From: Anisakis pegreffii | Taxonomy: Eukaryota > Nematoda > Chromadorea > Rhabditida > Anisakidae | Direction: 5' to 3' | Assembly (NCBI GenBank): GCA_035041965.1 | Contig: JAPYMA010001199.1 | Location: forward strand, 1-64,000 | Length of the DNA: 64,000 nt | Shown: positions 52,581-62,600 of the stretch, piece after piece | How the letters are laid out: each line of letters begins with the position of its first letter | Numbering within the stretch: position 1 is the first letter of the stretch | The notes under the pieces: model-generated | What the model was told of the DNA's origin: nothing | The model's database searches: none | Seen by the model: only the letters and a program-made list of their open reading frames with translations | Translations under genes and position numbers: made by a program

Positions 52581-53945
52581 ATAGCCTAATTTCAGGACAC
52601 TTCAGCATTGGAATAAACTGGAACAGTTGCTCACGTATTGCATTCACGTTCAAAAATCTCAATCAGAGCAGGCCATGACTGGAACTCATGAGATGCCTGT
52701 TTTAGACTAGAAACATAAGTCGTCTGAAGAGTTTCTACAGAAGCATCGGTGCAATACGAATCGAAAGCAGATGCTGAACCATGTCAATCAGAATCACTTC
52801 ATTGTATTAACTGAATGCGTTCAACCTGATCGATAAGTTTTCCAGAGATTCCGATCAATGCAATTTACCACTCACCAACGGCGAATATTTCCTATGCCTT
52901 ATGCTAGCTCAATGATAATCAAATTTTCAGTTGGGATGGATCACTCTCCATTTCGTTCGTGAATGAAAACATCCCTACACACTATGGAAACGTTGGGCTG
53001 TGTTAGTGATTGTAACCAACTGGAGTTCGCTTGGTTGGATCTGAGGAATTTCGAAATCGAAAACGGAATAAGATTTAAGAATTTCGTAATCCGATTGGAA
53101 CATCGAATTTTAGAATCTCAAAATATATATTCGTTCGGTTTCCGGCTGAGGAATTCCGAAATTCCATCGAATTACCAAACTTCGGAATCACTAAACGTCG
53201 ATTGGGATGGATTCAGACCGAGCCAAATTTTTTTCGAAAGCCAACACTGGTCTGTAACAATCTTGGTAAGGGATACGGTTACCAAGCCACAAAAACTGCA
53301 ACTGATTAGGACGACTGATGGTGTGGATATTTAAACCGTTTTCTCAGAACATAACTCAGGTGAGCAAACAAGAATCGCATTACTTTTCGATTGACTTTGA
53401 ACACCTTTTGTAAATATTTTTCTCCATTTTGTACTTCTTCTTTTCGTTTTGCATTGTTTGCAGTTCGAAATTTTTCATATTCCAGCTCTCTTTTTTCATA
53501 TTCCATCAAAGGAATTTTTCATATATTTCCAGTTCTCTAACTATTTCAGTGCATCATGCAATGTTTTTAACGTTTGCGATGAAGAACTGTGCAAACGAAG
53601 TAACAGTTCGCCAAGTGATAGATCTCGCATTTTCGTTTGATTTGTATTCAGTACTGTTAATTTCTCACCCATAAAATACGAATGAATCCGGGTAAATCAT
53701 GCACTATTTTGTAGCTCAGATTTTGTGGTTATCGAAATGTTAATCGCAGCATCTGGAGTGTTTTTCATATATTCCCAGTTCTCTATCTATTTTAGTGCAT
53801 CGTGCAATGTTTTAATAATCTACATTCCCAGCGATCCTCATTCCGTATGAGTATACCTGCATAGGAGTGTTTCGATAACATGCTATGAGAATATTAATGA
53901 GCACATAATAAACCACACCATGTTAGATCACCTGTAAGTAGGAGC
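52581..53945. other. Upstream region of lipase A and junction of the duplication
   Basis: This holds the presumed promoter of lipase A. A 123-codon plus-strand frame at 52963-53334 is not conserved in module B and is unlikely to code. A roughly 50-bp sequence containing CCAGTTCTCT, CTATTT and AGTGCATC occurs twice here (near 53517 and 53767) and once in module B (near 58738), a small internal duplication. Confidence 0.5.
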
Positions 53946-53994
53946 TTATTGTGCGTTATAGAAGCATGAATGAGAAAATTGATTTGATGAAATT

Positions 53995-54000
53995 TTTATT
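53995..54000 (-). terminator. Poly(A) signal of lipase B
   Basis: TTTATT on the plus strand gives AATAAA on the minus strand, about 175 nt after the stop of lipase B. The matching position in module A reads TTTATG, so copy A has lost or never had this hexamer. Confidence 0.5.
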
Positions 54001-54172
54001 ACGCCAGTGTGCCAGTAAATAATGCGATTGGCTAACACACGACGGATGATAAACAGAGACCATGTGAACGATCAAAAAATTTCAACAGAAGCTAGCGTAG
54101 AACATTCCTGGTAGGACGCTGTTAATGTCAACATGCAAAATAATCGCAATACAACGAATTCTTTTCCGTAAA

Positions 54173-56704
54173 CTACTTTTTGACTACTCCAAACCAATCG
54201 GCTGCCTTCCACATGCCCGTGACCATAGCAGTAACACCTGTCTCCAATACGGAGCTTGCTTTCTTGGCTGCTTTCGACAAAAGACTATACTTCGACAGCA
54301 TTCGCTCATTACCTGCGCATCCAATGGCACCAAATTTCGATATCTGAAATTATCAAGTACTAGTGATCGATGATTTGTATTTGATTTAAGATAACACGAC
54401 TTTGAGTCCTGATTCACAAATCATTAAACAAGCACTGCTTCAAACCATATTTCTCGTTCACATTTAAATCATATCCAAATTGGTTGTTTGCATATTTCAT
54501 CCTCTCTGAACGATCTATACTTGTGCAAAATTATACCGTTATTCGGTGGTATATTCTGATAGTTGTGATGAGACTAAATTATCTATTCACATAACATAAT
54601 TTAGGTGTTTTCATAATTGAGGACTTTTGGTGGATAATTCTCGAACTGTGATTTTTAGCGATCAACAAAAACGTACGAGATGATCAAAATAATCAATATG
54701 ATCCTCGATAGTGTTCATGTACACTCCAGATCTTTGATACACAAACTGATCGCTGCAACGAAAATCTTCATTTTTCGGTTCTCCCAAGCATTCCTTGTAT
54801 TGCGATCCTGGGGCCATGCTTTCCGGGTACCTGTCAAACAGATCGCAGTATAAACACAAATGTGTATTTATTCAAATGTACACATACAATTAAACACAGG
54901 ATCAAACAGACTGACCATATTTCGATGCCATGATGATAAAAACCATCCGATTCGGTATCGCAAGGCTTACTTCCGTCGCTGCCAGCCACGTAATTTTCAT
55001 CTCTTCTGCATGGCGGGATATGTGGAACCATATCGTGCTTATGGACAACGCGAAAACTTTAAATAATATTAATGACTTCTTTCAATACGACCCTTTAGCT
55101 CAATGTTACAATATCCACTCCATATTACCGGTCATCGTTTTGCTCTATCTATTGTTCATTTTAACTGATTCAGCATGCCCCACCGAGACCTCTGTATGGT
55201 GTTTAGCAGTTGTTAAGCTATTGCAATTCGGTACCTAGAGTAGCGTTCCATGCTCAAGCTTGTGCTAATTCTAATACATAAGCAAACTGGACGTAGATTT
55301 GTATGGTAGATAGGAAGTATGCATATTGGACAAATACATTTTACAGCACGATGAGAATTTCTGGCGAACTCATCATGCAACGGTAACCTTTTCATTGGTA
55401 CTCGATAAACGTAATTTGCTGCAACTGCTCACCTATACGGCACCAGCTCATTGTGTTTCGCCACAAAATCTTTTCCGCCCACTCTTGGTTGACCGAATGA
55501 AACCAATTTGACCTGATCTGACGATCTTAATCCCTTAAATACCGTTCTCATCACAGCTAATGACGCCATTGCACCTCCTTCAAAAGTAGCGTCGATCAAC
55601 AATACGTTCCAAACTACATTATGGTTAGTTTTCGTCGAGACCAACTGAGACCATTCACAATGTTCGAAAGGAATTTCTTCTACATGAAATGAAGACACAA
55701 TTACCCAACGAGTGCCCCGTGAATATCACTGGATACGACTTGTATTGTTCGTTGTTCAAGTGCTTTGATATATCAAACCACAACGCATTGACACCGTTAA
55801 TGAAGTATGGGTGAACCTAGAATTACGAGACTTTAAACGGGGTAACCCACGCTCACATTTGATGGTGCATACAAGTGGACACCCTCAAGCAGTGATGGTC
55901 TGGAAGGAAATTTTGATCTTCGTTGATCGATCGGAACAGCTTTTCCGGCGTGGCATCAGATGCCACTCGAACGAACGTGCTGAATACACACTGGATGAAT
56001 TAGAGTCGAACCTTTCCAGCAGCTAAGAAATTTTTCCTTGTGGCAAGTGTATGCGCGCCCTGTAGGAACAGCTGCGATGAGGTTGTGGTGCCTCGATATA
56101 CGACAATAAACTGTTTCGCAACATCGGATCGAATCACATATGCAGAGCACGTATTCCACGCCTTATCGCAATATTTTTCTGCCTTCTCAACAACTTCCCA
56201 GTTTTCACCAGGCGGAAGCAAACTGGAATTTATTTATATTGACACTATTATGAGGATAGAAAACCTTCTAACTAGAACTGTAACACTTCCACTGATCATA
56301 AATTTACCATCTAACAAGAAGTAAGAGTTTAAGTTATTCGATCTGTAAAACGTCGTCGATGGATCCGAAAATAGACGGAATTTTGAAACAACTGATTCAA
56401 ATACCGTTCAACCGCAAGGAATGTTAGGAGCTTGCATCTCTTCATCATATTATAATCACAAATTTCAAACTCCAGGTCGATGAGCGTGCTGAATCTCTTC
56501 AGTACCATGTTGAACGGTAGGGTTCATCAAAATTTGTTGTTCTTACTTCTGAACGCATTTCTGCGGATCATCCGAGTAGGCCGCTCCAGACAAGTAGGCT
56601 AGCATTCTTGCTTCGCTTTCATTGTAATTGGTTTTGAAGTTAGCGCTTGTGTGTGAAATCAGCGACACTGTCACAATAACAAGAGTAACTGTACTTGCGA
56701 TCAT
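54173..56704 (-). CDS. Secreted class 3 (fungal-type) lipase, copy B
   Basis: This is the tandem paralogue of lipase A. Exons are 56704-56547, 56222-56012, 55816-55705, 55577-55433, 55056-54916, 54830-54677 and 54343-54173, with matched phases and 363 residues. Six of the seven exons have the same length as in copy A; exon 6 is two codons longer. The predicted signal peptide is about residues 1-21. The triad is intact: Ser159 in TGHSLGG, Asp217 in KHDMVPHIPP and His300 in EDHIDYF. The oxyanion-side strand VVYRGTTTSSQ and VSFGQPRVGG are unchanged. Differences concentrate in residues 100-123 and in the last exon, where the C-terminal 50 residues share only scattered positions with copy A. No frameshift or stop was seen, so both copies appear active. 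Function beyond lipid ester hydrolysis is unknown. Confidence 0.93.
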
Positions 56705-56725
56705 AATTGCTATCGATGCAAGTTC

Positions 56726-56735
56726 CTGAAAACGG
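56726..56735 (-). other. Splice acceptor upstream of lipase B start
   Basis: CCGTTTTCAG on the minus strand sits 21 nt before the ATG, as in copy A. Confidence 0.5.
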
Positions 56736-57335
56736 ACATTCCTCTATAAGAACAGTTTAGCATTGGAACACACAGGAACAATTGCTCACGTATTACACTC
56801 GCGTTAAAAAATCACAATCAGAACATTCCAAGAGTGCAACTCATTGGATGCCAATTTCAGACTAGAAAAATAAGTCGTACGAAGATTTTCTATGGAAAGC
56901 ATGTGTGAGGTACTGAGCCATGTCAATCAGAATCACTTCATTGTATTAACTGAATGAGTTTAATCTGATCAATGTTTTTTGAAATTTATCACTCACCAAC
57001 GATGAATATTTCCTAAGCCTTATACTAGCTCAGTGATAATGAAGTTTATAATTGGGTTGGATATATCTAAATTTCGTTCGAGAATGGAAACGTTGGACTG
57101 TAATAGTGATGTTAACCAACCGAGATTTGCTCAGTAGGATTAGAGGTGTTTCGAAATCGAAAACGGATTAAGATCCTAGAATTTAGCAGTCCGATCGTAG
57201 CATTGAATTTAAGATTTCTCAAAATATATATTCTTTCCGTTTTCGACCGGGGTATTGTGAAATTCGATCGGATTACCGAACTTCAGAATCTGAAAGGTTG
57301 ATTCGGATGGGTTCAGATCGAGTCAAAATTTTTTT
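56736..57335. other. Presumed promoter region of lipase B
   Basis: It is homologous to the region upstream of lipase A, including a well-kept segment around 56922-56960 (matching 52778-52816). Plus-strand frames of module A are broken by stops here. No gene is supported. Confidence 0.5.
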
Positions 57336-57419
57336 GGTCTGTAGCAAGGTCTGTAGCAAGCTTAGGAAGGAACACAACAGGCTGGTCTGTAGCAAGCTTA
57401 GGAAGGAACACAACAGGCC
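57336..57419. repeat. 36-bp tandem duplication
   Basis: A unit beginning GGTCTGTAGCAAGCTTAGGA is present in two adjacent copies (57348-57383 and 57384-57419), preceded by a 12-bp partial copy at 57336. The unit is single in module A in diverged form, so the duplication is specific to module B. Confidence 0.8.
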
Positions 57420-57459
57420 ATACTAATTGGGACTGATTAGGACAGCTGACGGTGTGGAG

Positions 57460-57660
57460 AAATAATTCAAATAATCGCATTATTTGAATTATTTTTGGGA
57501 GAATTATTCGTTTAGAATTATTTAAATTTTGCTTTGCTCCAGATTTAATTTGATTTATTTGAAGTCACTGTTTGAATCAGGAATCACATCTATTTGAATT
57601 TATTATTAGATTTATTTGAATTATTAATTAAATTGAAAAATTATTTGATTCACTTGATTT
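57460..57660. repeat. AT-rich palindromic insertion in module B
   Basis: AAATAATTCAAATAAT at 57460-57475, the spacer CGC, and the exact reverse complement at 57479-57494 form a 16-bp hairpin. It is followed by about 160 bp of degenerate ATTTGAATTATT units. Module A goes directly from the shared GGTGTGGA to the shared GAGAATCGCATTA-like sequence with little between, so this is an insertion or expansion in B. Confidence 0.7.
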
Positions 57661-57977
57661 TTTGCACAACAAATGAGAATCGCATTATTTTTTGGTTGAC
57701 TTTGAATATCTATTGTAAATATTTTTCTCCATTTTGTCCTTTTTGTTTTCAATAATAAAATCTGTTCGCTTCGATTAACGTAGACAATACAAAAAAAAAT
57801 TTCAACGAAAATAATGTTCAACAACTTTCAACAGCCTCTGAATTTCAAATAGCCATAAGTACAGCAATGAAAATGAACGCCACGCGATTGATCGCTTTGA
57901 AAAGCTTGTAATGGTTGATGGGTTAATCATTTATCCTCAAGCTTGGTTAATCAAGACACAATTGGTTGATCAAAACA

Positions 57978-58587
57978 ATGCATTTAAAGAAAAGAGAGAG
58001 CGCAATTGATGAAAAGATAAAGCCGAATAATGTTAATGACAGTTATCAATACGATATTAGTGTGCAACGATGCTACGATGATAGAAGCCAACCTTCAAAT
58101 ATTGATCACTTGTTTTGCATCAACTCGTTGACCGATATCGATATTGATAATGACATGGCTAGCGATGACAACGCTTGTGAGGGCATGAACGACTGTTCCA
58201 TCAACTTTCGATATAAGCGGTTCGATTCGCCCAGATCTGATGAATTTCATGCCTTAGAAAATACTTCCGAAAGTTATATATTTTAGTGTTAGGCTAGTGC
58301 GTCCTCACTCTTTATTTTCCTTATGGCCATCAAACTCTCATGTCGATCCGTTGTGCAGAACAAAACAACGTTTAGGTCTTCATATTGAGAGCGTGTCCAG
58401 CTTTTTGCAAAAAGTTTTATGTTCTCAGACTGAAAATTCAATGATTCGAATTTGTGAAGAGCGCTCTGAATTGAACCATTCAGAGTCTGTAAACATTTGT
58501 GGTACCGAAGTCGAACCGAAGGTGTTTACGGCTCCAAGTAACGAAAATTTGAGAGAGCGCTTCAGTTTGATCATTACGGCTGCGTAA
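57978..58587 (+). pseudogene. Possible coding remnant in two frames, unidentified
   Basis: A frame from ATG 57978 runs to a stop at 58286, and a second frame, open from 58258, runs to 58587. They overlap by about 29 bp and are offset by one base, so a frameshift or a short intron could join them into roughly 200 codons. The first part is rich in Asp, Asn and Ser (DIDIDNDMASDDNA), the second in Glu and Ser. Module A lacks this block. No family is recognised, and it could still be non-coding. Confidence 0.3.
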
Positions 58588-58876
58588 ACAGAATGTGTTT
58601 ATCTCATGATATCGCATGATATTAGTAGTAGTAATAGGGAATATTGACACAACGAATCCGGGCAATGCATGCACTATTTTGTAGCACAGATTTTGTAGTC
58701 ATAAAAATGTTAACCACAGCATTTGGAGTTTTTTTATATATTTCCAGTTCTCTCACTATTTTAGTGCATCGTGCAATCTTTAATATTCTACATTCATGGG
58801 GACCCTCATTCCATACGAGCATACCTACATAGCAGCATTTAGATAACACGCTATGAGAATTTTAAAGAGCACATAT

Positions 58877-59151
58877 GTGATTCAAACTGATTTTTCCTTC
58901 TTTTCCTAGTGCGCGCTCATGATCAGATGCCAAAGAAATTGGAAAGTTACCTAGGTTCCTTGTGACGAGATCTACTCTACTGATGTGATATCAATCCCAA
59001 ATTGGTGATGACAGTGGTGTTAGTAAAAGTAATAGGGAATATTCACAAAGCACCAGGATGATTTACCAACATTTCGGTGCTAAGGCCATCATCACGGTAA
59101 GGTACAACACTGATGGAAAACATATGTGAAGATCAAAAGGCGATGCCTAGT
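58877..59151. other. Spacer between the duplication and the satellite
   Basis: About 275 bp with no gene. It holds the last unique sequence before the satellite-related DNA. Confidence 0.5.
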
Positions 59152-59663
59152 AACATTCGAATTTCTTTACATCCTTCGATCTAGCGGAATCTCTGCATTC
59201 AGAAAAATATATGTTTAGCCCAGCGATTCTGCTTAAGGGAGGAGATAGAGCTATTTTCCTAAAGCTTATTTCAATTAGCGCGGAAGAGCTCATTCACATT
59301 CATTTGATCATTAGAGATCAATTGTATACATACAACAAAGATTTATAGGCGTTGCAATCTTCAAGATACCGGCACTCTCAGCTTTGTCCAGTAACGTGAG
59401 AATTTCTTTGCACCACTCCCTTTTACTTTCCGAATATCACATGTTTTGTCGAGCAGTTATGATTAGACGAGGAGATATAGTTATTTTCTCAATGCTGCAA
59501 GGGTTGCCATCTACGAGGCTAACGCATTCTCAGCTCTGCCCGGTAACATGTGAATTTCTTTGCACCGTTCGATTGCTCAGAATCTCTACTTTCAGAGAAA
59601 CATACATTTTGTTGAGCGGTTTTCCTTTCTTGGGGAGATATGGCTATTTTCCTAATGACCGGT
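59152..59663. repeat. Degraded border of the satellite array
   Basis: Satellite-like subunits begin at 59152, 59393 and 59545, marked by the AACrTG start box, with lengths of 241, 152 and 119 bp. They are much more diverged from the consensus than the inner units and have irregular lengths. This is the pattern expected at an array edge where homogenisation is weak. Confidence 0.75.
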
Positions 59664-62600
59664 AACATGTGAATTTCTTTGCACCGTTCGATTGCTCAGA
59701 ATCTCTACTTTCAGAGAAACATATATTTTGTCGAGCGATTTTCATTTCTTGAGGAGATATGGCTAATTTCCTAATGAAATACGGTGTGCCATCTTCGAGC
59801 ATGCCGTATCCTCAACCTTGCCCAGTAACGTGTGAATATTTGGACACCGGTCGACCCAGCAGAATCTCTGAATTCAGAAAAACATATCTTTGACCGAGCG
59901 ACTTTGCATTCTTGAGGAGATATAGCTATTTTTCTAAAGCCATCTCAACTAGCGCAGAGGCACTCATTCAATGCAAGTTGTATCACCATAGATCACTGTG
60001 TTACATTAATACAACAATGTAGGCGTTAAAATCTTCAAGGTACCGGTACCCTCAGCTCTGCCCCGTAACATGTGAGTTTCTTTGCACCATTCGATTGCTC
60101 AGAACCTCTACTTTCAGAGAAACATATATTTTGTCGAGCGATTTTCCTTTCTTGAGCAGATATGGCTAATTTCCTAATGAAATACGGTGTGCCACATTCG
60201 AGCATACCATATCCTCAACTTTGCCCAGTAACGTGTGAATATTTGGACACCGGTCGACCCAGCAGAATCTCTGAATTCAGAAAAACATATCTTTGACCAA
60301 GCGATTTTGCATTCTTGAGGAGATATAGCTATTTTTCTAAAGCCATCTCAACTAGCGCAGAGGCACTCATTAAATGCACGTTGTATCACTATAGATCAAT
60401 GTTTTACATTAATACAACAATGTAGGCGTTAAAATCTTCAAGGTACCGGTACCCTCAGCTCTGCCCCGTAACATGTGGGTTTCTTTGCACCATTCGATTG
60501 CTCAGAACCTCTACTTTCAGAGAACCATATATTTTGTCGAGCGATTTTCCTTTCTTGAGGAGATATGGCTGTTTTCCTAATGAAATACGGTTTGCCATCT
60601 ACGAGCATGCCGTATCCTCAACTTTGCCCAGTAACATGTGAATATTTGGACACCAGTCGATCCAGCAGAATCTCTGAATTCAGAAAAACATATCTTTGAC
60701 CGAGCGATTTTGCATTCTTGAGGAGATATAGCTATTTTTCTAAAGCCATCTCAACTAGCGCAGAGGCACTCATTCAATGCACGTTGTATCACTATAGATC
60801 AATGTTTTACATTAATACAACAATGTAGGCGTTAAAATCTTCAATGTACCGGTACCCTCAGCTCTGCCCCGTAACATGTGAGTTTCTTTGCACCATTCGA
60901 TTGCTCAGAATCTCTACTTTCAGAGAAACATATATTTTGTCGAGCGATTTTCATTTCTTGAGGAGATATGGCTAATTTCGTAATGAAATACGGTGTGCCA
61001 TCTTCGAGCATGCCGTATCCTCAACCTTGCCCAGTAACGTGTGAATATTTGGACACCAGTCGATCCAGCAGAACCTCTGAATTCAGAAAAACATATCTTT
61101 GACCGAGCGATATTGCATTCTTGAGGAGATATAGCTATTTTTCTAAAGCCATCTCAACTAGCGCAGAGGCACTCATTAAATGCACGTTGTATCACTATAG
61201 ATCACTGCGTTACATTAATACAACAATGTAGGCGTTAAAATCTTCAATGTACCGGTACCCTCAGCTCTGCCCCGTAACATGTGAGTTTCTTTGCACCATT
61301 CGATTGCTCAGAATCTCTACCTTCAGAGAAACATATATTTTGTCGAGCGATTTTCCTTTCTTGAGCAGATATGGCTAATTTCCTAATGAAATACGGTGTG
61401 CCACCTTCGAGCATACCATATCCTCAACTTTGCCCAGTAACGTGTGAATATTTGGACACCAGTCGATCCAGCAGAATCTCTGAATTCAGAAAAACATATC
61501 TTTGACCGAGCGATTTTGCATTCTTGAGGATATATAGCTATTTTTCTAAAGCCATCTCAACTAGCGCAGAGGCACTCATTCAATGCACGTTGTATCACTA
61601 TAGATCACTGTGTTACATTAATACAACAATGTAGGCGTTAAAATCTTCAAGGTACCGGTACCCTCAGCTCTGCCCCGTAACATGTGGGTTTCTTTGCACC
61701 ATTCGATTGCTCAGAACCTCTACTTTCAGAGAAACATATATTTTGTCGAGCGATTTTCCTTTCTTGAGCAGATATGGCTAATTTCCTAATGAAATACGGT
61801 GTGCCACCTTCGAGCATACCATATCCTCAACTTTGCCCAGTAACGTGTGAATATTTGGACACCAGTCGATCCAGCAGAATCTCTGAATTCAGAAAAACAT
61901 ATCTTTGACCGAGCGATTTTGCATTCTTGAGGATATATAGCTATTTTTCTAAAGCCATCTCAGCTAGCGCAGAGGCACTCATTCAATGCACGTTGTATCA
62001 TTATAGATCACTGCGTTACATTAATACAACAATGTAGGCGTTAAAATCTTCAATGTACCGGTACCCTCAGCTCTGCCCCGTAACATGTGAGTTTCTTTGC
62101 ACCATTCGATTGCTCAGAATCTCTACTTTCAGAGAAACATATATTTTGTCGAGCGATTTTCCTTTCTTGAGCAGATATGGCTAATTTCCTAATGAAATAC
62201 GGTGTGCCACCTTCGAGCATACCATATCCTCAACTTTGCCCAGTAACGTGTGAATATTTGGACACCAGTCGATCCAGCAGAATCTCTGAATTCAGAAAAA
62301 CATATCTTTGACCGAGCGATTTTGCATTCTTGAGGATATATAGCTATTTTTCTAAAGCCATCTCAGCTAGCGCAGAGGCACTCATTCAATGCACGTTGTA
62401 TCATTATAGATCACTGCGTTACATTAATACAACAATGTAGGCGTTAAAATCTTCAATGTACCGGTACCCTCAGCTCTGCCCCGTAACATGTGAGTTTCTT
62501 TGCACCATTCGATTGCTCAGAATCTCTACTTTCAGAGAAACATATATTTTGTCGAGCGATTTTCATTTCTTGAGGAGATATGGCTAATTTCGTAATGAAA

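Larger units (their letters stand above)
49755..53909. repeat. Segmental tandem duplication, module A
   Basis: This module holds lipase gene A plus its flanks. It aligns collinearly with 53946-58876. Matching landmarks include the start (GTACGTTATAGAAACATGAA against GTGCGTTATAGAAGCATGAA), all seven lipase exons, the shared upstream block around 52.78-53.3 kb and the end (CTATGAGAATATTAATGAGC against CTATGAGAATTTTAAAGAGC). Boundaries are approximate. Confidence 0.85.
53946..58876. repeat. Segmental tandem duplication, module B
   Basis: This is collinear with module A but about 0.8 kb longer. Extra sequence includes an AT-rich palindromic insertion near 57460-57660 and a block at about 57750-58650 that replaces a 0.23-kb segment of module A. 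The exon sequences are close enough to suggest fairly recent duplication, while flanks have diverged by substitutions and indels. Confidence 0.85.

Noticed and set aside
52963..53334. 123-codon plus-strand frame upstream of lipase A
   Set aside because: The matching part of module B has stops early in the frame, and no motif or splice context supports it. It lies in the presumed lipase promoter.
59384..59665. 93-codon plus-strand frame at the satellite border
   Set aside because: It consists of diverged satellite subunits; inner units do not keep the frame.
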